A stretch of 64,000 nt of DNA from CAVPDE01 sp964580575 (GTDB taxonomy: Bacteria; Desulfobacterota; DSM-4660; Desulfatiglandales; HGW-15), in the NCBI GenBank assembly GCA_964580575.1, contig CAZOLJ010000005.1, positions 1 to 64,000 of the forward strand, written 5' to 3'. The notes beneath the pieces were generated by a model. It was not told the DNA's origin. It saw only the letters and a list, made by a program, of their open reading frames with translations, and did not search any database. How positions within the stretch are numbered: position 1 is the stretch's first letter; each line of letters opens with the position of its first letter. Made by a program: the position numbers and the translations under genes. Positions 53,429 to 62,058 of this stretch are shown here, one piece after another.

Positions 53429-53483
53429 AATCTGCTGGCTAACATCCCATTTGGAATGAATACACCCTTTCCGGCTAAATGCC

Positions 53484-54260
53484 ATGCTGAATATCCCTCC
53501 GGACCTGTTGGAGCGCTTTGTTGCCGTTCTCGAAGAGAGAGGTGTGCCTTCCGCTCAACACGCTTACTATAGGAAGTGGCTGCGGTACTACCTGGACTTC
53601 TGTGATAAGTACCGTATGGAGGCCACATCGCCGAAGAGCCAGACTTCGTTTCTAGACAAGCTCCGGGAGAAGAAGCAAGCCGATTGGCAGATTGAGCAGG
53701 CGGCCCACGCTGTGTCGCTCTATTGGGACGCGCTGAGGGCATTGAAAGCCCGGCCGACGGCTTCCACAGCAGAGTCCTTGTCCAAAGCCGCAGAAGCGGC
53801 AAAACCGTACCGCCTGCCGCCAGAGCTTCCAAAGAAGCAAATACCGGGTAAAGAGAAGGAATTTCGGATTCCGCCTTTGGCGCAGGCGCCATGGGATCGG
53901 GCAATATCGCAACTCGTCGCGGTTATCAAAACCCGGCATTACTCACCTAAGACCCTCAAGTCCTACAGCCACTGGGCAAAGAAATTACAGTCTTTCAGGA
54001 AAGACAGGGCGCCTTCATCGTTAACTTCCGAAGATGTGAAGGAATTTCTCACGTATCTCGCAGTCCAATGCCGGGTCTCCGCTTCATCGCAAGACCAGGC
54101 ATTCAATGCACTTCTCTTCTTCTTCCGGCACGTGCTGCAGAAGGACTTCGGCGAAATCAGGGATGTGGTGCGCGCCAAGCGGAGGCCTTATATCCCTGTG
54201 GTGCTTTCACGCCAGGAGGTGGATGCGCTCAGGTTTCTGAAGGTATTAGGAATAGTTTAG
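53484..54260 (+). pseudogene. Truncated integron-type tyrosine recombinase (IntI-like)
   Basis: 258 codons remain. Residues about 1-90 form an extra SAM-like N-terminal domain (RFVAVLEERGVPSAQHAYYR and KWLRYYLDFC). A linker follows, then the core-binding domain typical of integron integrases: VIKTRHYSPKTLKSYSHWAK, LTSEDVKEFLTYLAVQ, CRVSASSQDQAFNALLFFFR, VVRAKRRPYIPVVLSRQEVD. Right after EVDAL the frame ends in RFLKVLGIV and a stop. The whole catalytic domain (Arg, Lys, His-x-x-Arg, His and Tyr) and the IntI-specific I2 region are lost. It cannot recombine. Confidence 0.8.
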
Positions 54261-54301
54261 GTCGCAAGCAGGAGCTTGCTCCTAAAGAAGGGAAGAAAAG
54301 G

Positions 54302-54949
54302 GTGGAAACGACAAGGAAGACTGCACTTGGCGAAACAGAAGAGAAGACCGTGGGGATCAAAGGTCGCGAATTCACCCTTCTCACCCCTAAGTTCATCGAG
54401 GAGCACATCGACGCTGAAAGCCCTCTTCACGACTTTCCCCTGTGGGCTAAGGTCTGGGAGGCGTCGTGGATTCTGGCGGATTTTCTGGCCGGCCTACCTG
54501 CTGACCCTGGAAAGCGTTTTATCGAGATCGGCTGCGGCCTTGGGCTTGTCGGGGTGGTAGCAGCATCGTTCGGTCACAAGGTCGTTATGACGGAGCACAA
54601 TTCTGAAGCCCTCGAGTTTGCTAGGGCGAATGTGGAACTGAACCAATGCTCGGATGTGGAGATTCTTGATCTGGACTGGAACAGCCCGTCTCTCTATGGC
54701 CGGTTTGATTACATTGTAGGGTCTGAAGTCGTTTATCACGAAAAGGATTTTAAACCTCTCAAGAACCTTTTTGAGCGTTTACTAAAGCCTGATGGTGAGG
54801 TGATCCTGTGCGAGGGAATCCGCAGGACGAGTTTGAATTTTTTCAAAGAGATGCAGCGCCACTTTGATCTCAAGGCTCAGCAGAAAAGCATCCGTTCCCC
54901 CGAAAAAACAGTTCTCGTCATTCTCTGCCGCATGAAACGCAGGAAGTGA
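54302..54949 (+). CDS. Class I SAM-dependent methyltransferase (Methyltransf_16-like)
   Basis: About 215 residues from GTG 54302; the frame upstream overlaps the integrase remnant in another frame and is not used. PLWAKVWEASWILADFL leads into motif I RFIEIGCGLGLVGVVAASFG, then VVMTEHNSEALEFARANVEL, YIVGSEVVYHEKDF and a C-terminal part. This matches METTL21/EEF1A-lysine-methyltransferase-like enzymes. It may methylate a protein or small molecule. A hairpin AGGAGC-tt-GCTCCT lies between it and the integrase remnant. Confidence 0.8.
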   Translation: METTRKTALGETEEKTVGIKGREFTLLTPKFIEEHIDAESPLHDFPLWAKVWEASWILADFLAGLPADPGKRFIEIGCGLGLVGVVAASFGHKVVMTEHNSEALEFARANVELNQCSDVEILDLDWNSPSLYGRFDYIVGSEVVYHEKDFKPLKNLFERLLKPDGEVILCEGIRRTSLNFFKEMQRHFDLKAQQKSIRSPEKTVLVILCRMKRRK

Positions 54950-55078
54950 AGGGACAAAGGAAGACAGGCACAGAGGGACAAAGGCACATCCCCCTACACG
55001 GATGGCGGGTAAAAGGCACAAAGCAGAAAAACCAACGAACCCCTTTGTGCCTTTGCCACTCTGTCCCTTTGTCCCTAT
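54947..55078. repeat. Dispersed palindromic repeat, divergent copy C
   Basis: GGCACAGAGGGACAAAGGCAC on the left and CTTTGTGCCTTTGCCACTCT with GTCCCTTTGTCCC on the right belong to the family at 17092 and 48648. The centre differs and the GCTGTCGGC hairpin is absent. It lies between the converging methyltransferase and HAD genes. Confidence 0.75.
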
Positions 55079-55824
55079 CCGTTCAGGAGCGACAGGAGAT
55101 CTTGCCAGGAAGAAATCCTTGGGACGGGCGGGTCAGGAGGTTCGGGCACCCCTGTCAGAATGCCGCGGGCATAAGGGATCTGATGATCCATGACATAAGT
55201 CGTCCACACGGGTTGAAGCCCCACGGCCCTCGCTCCCTCGATATCCGGTTCAGGATCGTCGCCGACATAAAGGATCTGGCTGGTTTCTACGCCTAACTGC
55301 TCGACGAGTTTAAGAAACACGGAGGGATGCGGTTTTCGATATCCGAGTTCTCCCGAGATGAGGATGGTGCTGAAAAAGGGAGTGATCCCAATATAGTCCA
55401 GGATATCTCTTGCTGCAGGACCGTGGGTGAAATTGGTCAACAGTCCAAGGCGATACTTCTTCTTCAGCGTCACGAGCATAGACTCTGTGCCTGGGATCAA
55501 ACGGCAGTAATCAAGGAAGGCGGAAAAATAGGCCTCAACAGCGTCGCTGATTCTCAAATCATCAGGTGAGATCCCGTATCCCTGGTCTGCAAGAGCTGCG
55601 CTTATCCAAAAACGGTTGTGGGTTTCCCGCCCGTCTTTCTGACACTCCGCAAGGTGATCCATGGCGGACTGCCGATGCGCTTTTCTAAAAGAGTCCTCCT
55701 CAAGCTGAAACCCGCTTTTAATCAGACTGTTGAAAAGCCTGCCGTGGGCTTCCTGGAGAGTCTGAGGTTCCACCGTGATCAGCGTGTTGAAAAGGTCAAA
55801 GCCGATGGCTTTTATTTGGTTCAT
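55075..55824 (-). CDS. HAD superfamily hydrolase (subfamily IA)
   Basis: This 249-residue protein begins MNQIKAIGFDLFNTLITVEP, where motif I reads DLFNT (second Asp absent). Motif II is LGLLTNFT, motif III has Lys in YRKPHPSVF and motif IV is YVGDDPEPD. A cap domain lies at about 15-100. With Asn in place of the second motif I Asp, phosphatase activity is uncertain though the group includes active phosphatases. Substrate unknown. The stop touches the dispersed repeat. Confidence 0.87.
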   Translation of the reverse strand: MNQIKAIGFDLFNTLITVEPQTLQEAHGRLFNSLIKSGFQLEEDSFRKAHRQSAMDHLAECQKDGRETHNRFWISAALADQGYGISPDDLRISDAVEAYFSAFLDYCRLIPGTESMLVTLKKKYRLGLLTNFTHGPAARDILDYIGITPFFSTILISGELGYRKPHPSVFLKLVEQLGVETSQILYVGDDPEPDIEGARAVGLQPVWTTYVMDHQIPYARGILTGVPEPPDPPVPRISSWQDLLSLLNG

Positions 55825-55902
55825 GGGGAGAGTTCTTAATTAAATGAGCAAACCAATGCAAGCGATAAAATGAAAGGGATCATCGGGAAAGGGACGAAAC
55901 AG

Positions 55903-55928
55903 GAAGGGCCGGCATATCCCGGCCCTTC
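55903..55928. terminator. Perfect 10-bp GC hairpin
   Basis: GAAGGGCCGG and CCGGCCCTTC flank CATATC. It lies 43 bases past the stop of the PPIase gene on the minus strand. The following minus-strand bases are only moderately T-rich, so Rho-independent action is likely but weak. Confidence 0.5.
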
Positions 55929-55970
55929 GGATCTGATTCTCACGGGCTCCGGCGAAACGATCCTGAGCGG

Positions 55971-56912
55971 CTACGGCGCTTTTTTCGCAGGGGTCTCTTG
56001 AGCCGGAGCTTCCTTCTGAAGCTGCTTGATCTTGTCCTCGTAAACCATGACCTGGTTCTTCTCTTTCAGACTCTTCATGAGTGTGTCAAAAGACTTGGAG
56101 GTTTCCGTCGCCTCAAGACGGGCTCGTGCCCGTTTGATTCCCTCCTCCATGGGGATGTCCTGCTTTTTCACAAATTCCGTCACCTTGAGGATGGTCCACC
56201 CGGTAGGAGTTTTGAAAGGTTTGGAGATTTCGCCCGGCTTCATGGTGAAAGCCACGTCGGTCAGGACCTTGTACTGTTTCTGGGTGATAAAGCCGATGTC
56301 TCCACCGCGCTTACCGCTCACATGCTTGCTTTGCGCCATGGCCAGCTGGGTAAAATCCTTGCCTGCTTTGAGATCTTTGTAGACGGCGTTGATCTCTTTT
56401 TCTTTGTCCAGGTCCACTTCAATCAAGCTGAGGCGGACCCTGTCAGGCTGAATGAACTCCTGTTCGTGTTCCTGGAAATACTTCTTGGCCTCTTCGTCTG
56501 AAACGGGTTTCTGGCCTTCCTTCAGGGCTTGGAGAAGGCTGTTCCGGTAAAGGCTGCGCGTGTAATCCTCTATTTTGGCAGCGATGGCCGGATCTTTTGT
56601 CAGACCTCTGGATTCCGCTTCCTTTTCAATCAGGATATTCTCGATGAACTGGTTCACAACATATTTGCGTCCGTGCTCGGATTCAGCGAGCTTGGGTGAC
56701 AGCTTGACCAGTTGCTTTTCATAATCGCCAACTCGAATGTAGCGGTCCCCGACTTTGGCCAGCGCATCGGGAGGAGCGGCCTCGACCGGTTTCTGCTTCG
56801 ACGTCTCTTTGGAAACCTGCGGAGCGGCCTTTTGTTCTTCCTTCTTGGATTCGCACGACCCTAGGGCAAAAACAAAGGTTAGAAGAAGAAAAAGAACGGA
56901 TTTTATTTTCAT
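55971..56912 (-). CDS. Parvulin-type peptidylprolyl isomerase lipoprotein
   Basis: This 313-residue protein starts at ATG 56912, with GGAGG eight bases upstream. The signal sequence ends in a lipobox FALGSC; the mature protein is Lys/Glu/Pro-rich at first. A SurA/PrsA-like helical N-terminal domain (YVVNQFIENILIEKEAESRG) precedes a parvulin domain with VRLSLIEVDLDK, HVSGKRGGDIGFITQ and EISKPFKTPTGWTILKV. It should help fold outer-membrane or periplasmic proteins from the membrane surface. Confidence 0.9.
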   Translation of the reverse strand: MKIKSVLFLLLTFVFALGSCESKKEEQKAAPQVSKETSKQKPVEAAPPDALAKVGDRYIRVGDYEKQLVKLSPKLAESEHGRKYVVNQFIENILIEKEAESRGLTKDPAIAAKIEDYTRSLYRNSLLQALKEGQKPVSDEEAKKYFQEHEQEFIQPDRVRLSLIEVDLDKEKEINAVYKDLKAGKDFTQLAMAQSKHVSGKRGGDIGFITQKQYKVLTDVAFTMKPGEISKPFKTPTGWTILKVTEFVKKQDIPMEEGIKRARARLEATETSKSFDTLMKSLKEKNQVMVYEDKIKQLQKEAPAQETPAKKAP

Positions 56913-56986
56913 TCGTGAAAACCTCCTGTGTCCTGGAAACCCGAGACTCGCCCAACGCCGGTGAGTCCCTTGACCATTGAGGGAAT

Positions 56987-57015
56987 ATTCTAACATGTTA
57001 AATTCTATATGTGAA
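56987..57015 (-). promoter_or_regulatory. Promoter of the PPIase lipoprotein
   Basis: On the minus strand TTCACA (57015-57010), 17-base spacer, TAGAAT (56992-56987), giving a leader of about 70 bases. It lies in the 317-base divergent gap (56913-57229). The DoxX side of that gap shows no clear promoter. Confidence 0.55.
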
Positions 57016-57229
57016 CCCCTGATTAGTGTACCCCGTTATTTTCGTAATCGTCTGTCGCCCAAATCATCACAACACCTCTGAAGCCGGACCACGAGGCCTT
57101 TTCCCCGACTAGATGACGCAGTCTGAAAAGGTTGTCGCCGGCTTGAGAATCTGATACACATGTTGACTGAAATGAATGGAGCGCAGGACCCGGACAGCAA
57201 AAGAGATGCCCAAAAGGAGGGTCTGAATC

Positions 57230-57712
57230 ATGTTCAAGGAATTATTGAGGACAGACAACAGCCCTGCCCAGCTCTTCATACGGCTTGCCCTAGGCGTCGT
57301 TATGTTTCCCCACGGCGCCCAAAAGGTTCTGGGATGGTTCGGCGGGCCTGGAATCACAAAGACCCTTCAAGCCTTTGCAGGGATGGGTTTCCCTGCTTGG
57401 TCTGTCGTCGCTCTCATGGCTGTCGAGTCTTTGGGAGCCGTGCTGCTAGTCTTCGGATTCCTCACCAGACTCTGGGCCCTAGGCATCGCCGCGAGCCTTA
57501 CGATTTGCATGTTCCTGAATCATGTGCAGCACGGCTTCTTCATGAACTGGTTCGGGCAACAACAGGGAGAAGGGTTTGAATACCATATCCTTGTTATTGG
57601 GATCTGTCTCGCCCTCCTCATCAAAGGCGGAGGGGCCCTTTCCGTGGACAGGAAGCTCTCCTCCGGCAGCAAATACCTTTACGCGCGACAGTCTAGTCGT
57701 TTTCTGAAATGA
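57230..57712 (+). CDS. DoxX family membrane protein
   Basis: This 160-residue protein starts after AAAAGGAGGG. Four membrane segments are seen, with the family pattern FIRLALGVVMFPHGAQKVLG, FPAWSVVALMAVESLGAVLL, RLWALGIAASLTICMFLNHV and the last helix HILVIGICLALLIKGGG. DoxX proteins are linked to thiosulfate:quinone reductase or to redox stress; the function here is unknown. A 105-base gap separates it from the cyclase gene. Confidence 0.87.
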   Translation: MFKELLRTDNSPAQLFIRLALGVVMFPHGAQKVLGWFGGPGITKTLQAFAGMGFPAWSVVALMAVESLGAVLLVFGFLTRLWALGIAASLTICMFLNHVQHGFFMNWFGQQQGEGFEYHILVIGICLALLIKGGGALSVDRKLSSGSKYLYARQSSRFLK

Positions 57713-57817
57713 CCTTGACTCAGGCGTGCCGCTCCACTTGTTCTTCGAAACGCACAGAGACCAGACTGAGCCAGACGGGACACTCAACAAAGAAAGCTCA
57801 AACAGGGGAGACCCCTT

Positions 57818-59386
57818 ATGACAAGGTTCAAGCTTTACCGTCTGAGGAACGCCATGCTGTTTGCCAACCTCATCTCCAATCTGATCGGCGTTTCTGTGGT
57901 CATGTTCATTAGCGAGAGAGCCGCTGTAGGGGTACCAGAAGACATAAGGCAGCTGACCAGCATCATTGACCCCATTTTTATCCCCTGCGCCTTCATCCTG
58001 CCCGTGGTTCTGACGGTACTTTACGAACGCCCCATACGTCATTATCTGAACATGACATCCCGCAACCAAGGGATTCCAGCGGATTTCACCGTCAGAGTCC
58101 ACCGGAGATTGCTGAACGAGCCCTTTTTCCTAATTGCCCTCGACATGGCCATATGGCTTGCGGCGGCAGTTCTCTATTCCTCCTTTTTCTGGGCCTATGG
58201 TGTCGGTCGCCCGATGATGTTCCGCCCCTTTTTTATGAGCCTCTTTACGGGTCTCATCACCATCACCATAGCGTTTTTCGTGTTTGAGCACGTCCTCCAG
58301 AAAAGGGTCGTGCCTTTCTTTTTTCCCAATGGGGGACTTTACGCAACCACCATGACCCTTCGAATCCGTATTAGAACGAGACTCGTTGCCTTTCTTTTTG
58401 CCTGCAATATAGTCCCCTTCCTCGCTATCCTGAACATGTTGCGAGAGACCGTTGATACCGGTGTGGATAGCGTCACCGTCTTGCACGGATTGCGCTCAGA
58501 ATTATTCTATAATTCACTGATTTTCATGGGCGTTGGCGGGTGGCTGACCATCCTGATCAGCAGCAACCTCACCAGGCCTTTGCAGGAAATCATTCGCGTT
58601 TTGAGGGGCGTGAGGCATGGCGACTTTGAGAAGAAGGTTCGGGTCACCTCCAACGACGAGATCGGTTACGCCGGGGACGTCATCAACGAAATGAACCAGG
58701 GACTCAAGGAACGGGATTTTATCATGGAAACATTCGGGAAGTATGTAGCCCAGGAAGTTCGGGATGAAGTCCTCTCCGGCCAGATTCCTTTGGATGGAGA
58801 AATGAAGGAAGTGACGGTCCTCTTTGCCGATTTGCGAGATTTCACTCCCATGTCCGAATCCCATGACCCTAAGTTCGTGGTCAAGATCATGAACAGTTAC
58901 TTTGAAAAGATGGCCGATGCTATTCAGCAAGAGGGGGGCTTGGTCCTCCAATTCCTTGGCGACGAGATTTATGCCGTCTTTGGTGCGCCCATCTCTCGCC
59001 CTGACCATCCTGTGCGCGCCGTCAGGGCAGCGACCGCTATGAACCGCCAGCTCATTGAACTCAACCAAGACTTTTCGAAACGGGGTTGGCCGAGCCTTCG
59101 GCATGGCATCGGCATCCACACGGGTGAGGCCGTCGCGGCCAACATCGGCAGCCCCAACCGGCTTTCTTATCTCTTGGTGGGTGACACGGTGAATCTCGCA
59201 TCCAGGCTTCAGGGCTTAACCAAGGATATGGGAGAGGAGATTATTATCAGCGAAGCGACGCGCGTGTGTTTACACGATGATTTCCCGTTGAGGAAGCTGA
59301 CCGCTGCGAAAGTTAAGGGAAAGAGCGACCCGGTGCAAATCTTTACGCTCTCCGTAGAGAAAAACGGATTAGGGCTTTGTTCATAA
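57818..59386 (+). CDS. Class III adenylate/guanylate cyclase with membrane region and HAMP
   Basis: This 522-residue protein starts after GGGGAGA. About six membrane segments occupy residues 15-250, then a HAMP domain (SNLTRPLQEIIRVLRGVRHG and NDEIGYAGDVINEMN). The class III catalytic domain has VLFADLRDFTPMSE (metal Asp), LQFLGDEIYAVFG and LLVGDTVNLASRLQ. It is the second cyclase in the window. No cNMP-binding effector gene is close by. Confidence 0.9.
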   Translation: MTRFKLYRLRNAMLFANLISNLIGVSVVMFISERAAVGVPEDIRQLTSIIDPIFIPCAFILPVVLTVLYERPIRHYLNMTSRNQGIPADFTVRVHRRLLNEPFFLIALDMAIWLAAAVLYSSFFWAYGVGRPMMFRPFFMSLFTGLITITIAFFVFEHVLQKRVVPFFFPNGGLYATTMTLRIRIRTRLVAFLFACNIVPFLAILNMLRETVDTGVDSVTVLHGLRSELFYNSLIFMGVGGWLTILISSNLTRPLQEIIRVLRGVRHGDFEKKVRVTSNDEIGYAGDVINEMNQGLKERDFIMETFGKYVAQEVRDEVLSGQIPLDGEMKEVTVLFADLRDFTPMSESHDPKFVVKIMNSYFEKMADAIQQEGGLVLQFLGDEIYAVFGAPISRPDHPVRAVRAATAMNRQLIELNQDFSKRGWPSLRHGIGIHTGEAVAANIGSPNRLSYLLVGDTVNLASRLQGLTKDMGEEIIISEATRVCLHDDFPLRKLTAAKVKGKSDPVQIFTLSVEKNGLGLCS

Positions 59387-59387
59387 G

Positions 59388-59494
59388 CGATCGAGGAGGC
59401 CCATTGGCACCGACGGTGCGCAAGGCGTGGCGATGATGGGGGATGCTGAGTGAAGTCAGGACGAGTCGACAGCCGCGACGCTGCTCCTCGATCG
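59388..59494. other. Structured intergenic element with perfect 11-base inverted ends
   Basis: CGATCGAGGAG (59388-59398) and CTCCTCGATCG (59484-59494) are exact inverses 85 bases apart. Inside is a perfect hairpin GCACC-gac-GGTGC (59407-59419) and further GC-rich pairing potential. It starts two bases after the cyclase stop. No protein frame fits. It could be a structured RNA, a large terminator or a small mobile repeat. Confidence 0.55.
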
Positions 59495-59567
59495 AACTGC
59501 CGGTTCATCTTGAAAGGCCGCTTTGATCTCCACCCGAAGCCAGATCTTTAGCGGTTGGCACAAGGCC

Positions 59568-60755
59568 TCACAAGCGGATCAGTTCCTGCTTTGTGAGGGT
59601 GAGTCTTTCGACTCCAGAGGGGGTGACCCCGTAGTCATCTTCCATGCCGACCACCCCTTTCCCCGGAAACACGAACTTGGGTTCGAAGGCAAGGACCATG
59701 TCTTGTGCCAGCTCCCCTTCGAAGTTTGGGGCAATGACAGGGAACTCATCGATTTCCAACCCAAGACCATGGCCGATGAACCGAACCTGTCCTTCTCCGT
59801 GGCCCATGAAGGAATCGCCGAGACCTCTTCGTGAGGCAAAGTCCTTGGCCATGGCATAGAGTTCAGGGCATGAGATTCCCGGTTTGGCCTCTCGCACAAA
59901 AAGCTCATGGATCTCCTTCGAGCATTGGTGAGCTTTTTCGAGATCAGGGGGAAGCTCGCCGATCACAAAAGTGCGGAACTGATCGGCCAGATAGCCGTTG
60001 ATGCCCACACCATAATCGATGCCGATGGGTTCATTTTTCCTGACCTGACGAAAGCTCGCTCCCTGGGCCATGGCCGGGGTGTTGCCGCTCCCTCCGTGGG
60101 GGCTGTTCAGGAAAGTGACCACAGAACCGCTGTCGCCTGAAAGCACATGGGCATAGGTCATCTCCTGGTTCCAGCCCCGCATCCTGAGGATTCCCATGTG
60201 ACCTTCTCGTCGCGCAATGAAAGCCAAACGGCCGTCAATCTCGAGCTCACTCACTCCCTCTCGGATGAAAGCCTGAATCTCCGTGAAGCCTTTGTGGAGA
60301 ACGGCCGCGGCCTTCCTGATCTGATCTATTTCATAGGAAGACTTGATCATCCTCAGCTTGCGAATAGGAAGGGAAACATCCACAAAACGGCATTGGGGAA
60401 AGGTTTCTGCGATCCGGAGATAAAGCTGCGCAGGAAGAACATCCATTTCAAGCCCAAGTCGTTGAACGCCATGGATATCGAAAGCCCGGAGCGTGTGGCT
60501 GAGGGAGCTCCTGCCGTTGACGGCGGTGATGTTCTTGAGGGGAGATTCTTCCTTCACCCTCTGGAAACCCTTCTGCACCATAAGGACAGGATCACCCTGC
60601 GTTGGGATGAAGAGGATGGAAGATTGGATGGTCCCGGAAAAATAAAAGATATCCACGTTCTGGAAAAGGAGCGCACCGTCCAAATCGTGGGCGGCAAGGT
60701 CTGTTTGGAATCTTGTGAGCCTTTGATGGATATCTTGAGCCGGGACTTTTTCCAT
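59568..60755 (-). CDS. M24 family metallopeptidase (Xaa-Pro aminopeptidase-like)
   Basis: This 395-residue protein has an N-terminal creatinase-like domain (LDGALLFQNVDIFYFSGTIQ) and a pita-bread domain with five metal ligands: Asp in IGIDYGVG, Asp in YLADQFRTF, His in FIGHGLGLE, Glu in AFEPKFVF and Glu in GMEDDYGV. It should act in the cytoplasm on X-Pro dipeptides or a related substrate. GAGAGAAG precedes the ATG. Confidence 0.93.
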   Translation of the reverse strand: MEKVPAQDIHQRLTRFQTDLAAHDLDGALLFQNVDIFYFSGTIQSSILFIPTQGDPVLMVQKGFQRVKEESPLKNITAVNGRSSLSHTLRAFDIHGVQRLGLEMDVLPAQLYLRIAETFPQCRFVDVSLPIRKLRMIKSSYEIDQIRKAAAVLHKGFTEIQAFIREGVSELEIDGRLAFIARREGHMGILRMRGWNQEMTYAHVLSGDSGSVVTFLNSPHGGSGNTPAMAQGASFRQVRKNEPIGIDYGVGINGYLADQFRTFVIGELPPDLEKAHQCSKEIHELFVREAKPGISCPELYAMAKDFASRRGLGDSFMGHGEGQVRFIGHGLGLEIDEFPVIAPNFEGELAQDMVLAFEPKFVFPGKGVVGMEDDYGVTPSGVERLTLTKQELIRL

Positions 60756-60789
60756 GTTTCTTCTCTCAATCGCTCAATTCAGGAATTGC

Positions 60790-60812
60790 GGCTCCCCGCG
60801 AACCGGGGAGCC
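60790..60812. terminator. GC hairpin downstream of the nitroreductase
   Basis: GGCTCCCCG and CGGGGAGCC are perfect 9-base arms around CGAAC. It lies 78 bases past the minus-strand stop of the nitroreductase gene and before the M24 gene. No T-run. Confidence 0.4.
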
Positions 60813-60889
60813 TCCGCTTACAAGGGAATCGATGATCTTGGCACGAATCGTCTTCAATTCATATGTCACAACGGGGTGATGCGGAGTAC

Positions 60890-61429
60890 TCACCGCTTGA
60901 AAGGCTTCCCGTAAAGGTTCTGGTGGACCTTGCCGTACTGCAGGTCCTCTTTTGGCCGGGGAGCTTTTTGTTCATCCGGATAGCCTATGGCGATCATCGC
61001 TTCGACCTTCAGTTTTTTCGGAAGATTCAGAACCTCAGCGATATAGGCTTCGGATGCTTTTTTCTGGTCATGCATTCTCTCGCGGATCTGGATCCAGCAG
61101 CTGCCAAGGCCCAGCGACTCTGCCGCAAGTTGAATATAGGTGCACGCAATCGAGGCGTCTTCGACCCAGACGGAGCTTCGTTCCGGATCGGCGCAGACCA
61201 CGATACCCAGCGGGGCGTTCTTGATGAAGGCCGAACCCTGGGGTTTGGCTCTAGAAAGCCTGTCCAGGAGATTCGCGTCGTCAACAACGACGAACTCCCA
61301 GGGATTGTAACCCATGGAAGACGGCGAGCGAAGAGCCGCTTCTACAAGGGTTTGGATTCTGTCGGATTCGATGGGTTTCCTCTGATACTTCCGGATGCTT
61401 CTTCGCTTTTGGATCAAGGGCAGAATCAT
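60890..61429 (-). CDS. Nitroreductase family FMN protein
   Basis: This 179-residue protein starts after AAGGAG. RRSIRKYQRKPI is the FMN phosphate-binding start; LRSPSSMGYNPWEFVVV, AAESLGLGSCWIQ and VEAMIAIGYPDE are the typical later blocks. It reduces nitro or quinone compounds with NAD(P)H, or has a flavin role. No clear pathway partner nearby. Confidence 0.9.
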   Translation of the reverse strand: MILPLIQKRRSIRKYQRKPIESDRIQTLVEAALRSPSSMGYNPWEFVVVDDANLLDRLSRAKPQGSAFIKNAPLGIVVCADPERSSVWVEDASIACTYIQLAAESLGLGSCWIQIRERMHDQKKASEAYIAEVLNLPKKLKVEAMIAIGYPDEQKAPRPKEDLQYGKVHQNLYGKPFKR

Positions 61430-61540
61430 GACAATACTCCTTGCTTTTTTTTAAACGAGTGTACAGAATTCCCGGAGAAGAGCAAATGAAAATCCCACTC
61501 AAGGCTTTGAGGGGGTTGACCGTCACAGCCCTTCGTCCTC

Positions 61541-61945
61541 TCAGCGCCTCAGAAAAGGCGCTTTTGCATAAAACTCCGCAACGATTTCATTGAATCCATA
61601 GACCAGTAGCGTCGCGCGGGCTTCCTCCTCTGAGAACCATCTGAGAAACTGGCCTTCCTGCAGGGAGATCCTATCGATATCCAGATTGGCGGACTTCCAG
61701 AAGGTGTGCTCTATCCTGTCGCTGAATTCCTTCACAGAGAAGATCTCAAACCCCTCGAGGTCAAGGCCCATCTCTTCTTTCATCTCGCGAACAATGCACT
61801 GGGTCGGGGTTTCGGCCTCTTCCATGTGGCCCCCCGGCACATCCCAGGTGTTGGGATAGGGGATGTGGGGGAGATCATCGCGCAAGAAAAGAAGGATCTG
61901 CCTTTGCTCGTTCACAAAAAGGATGCTGCAGCCCTGTCGTTTCAT
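61541..61945 (-). CDS. NUDIX hydrolase
   Basis: This 134-residue protein is called from ATG 61945, with GAGG six bases upstream; a longer TTG start lacks support. The NUDIX box is complete: GGHMEEAETPTQCIVREMKE with EMG. It hydrolyses a nucleoside diphosphate derivative. In contrast to the 45617 protein, the box has normal spacing. Confidence 0.9.
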   Translation of the reverse strand: MKRQGCSILFVNEQRQILLFLRDDLPHIPYPNTWDVPGGHMEEAETPTQCIVREMKEEMGLDLEGFEIFSVKEFSDRIEHTFWKSANLDIDRISLQEGQFLRWFSEEEARATLLVYGFNEIVAEFYAKAPFLRR

Positions 61946-62058
61946 GGGAGTCCTCAAAAGTCACCCTGCGGATTTTCCTGCGCGAAATTTCGCACGACAT
62001 CGTAGCGGTTTTCGACTAGAATGAAAAGCCATCTTGAATGAATCACAAAGGAGAGATC

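Noticed and set aside
54068..54301. Longer start for the methyltransferase
   Set aside because: Overlaps the integrase remnant in another frame and lacks a methyltransferase-like sequence before residue 79.
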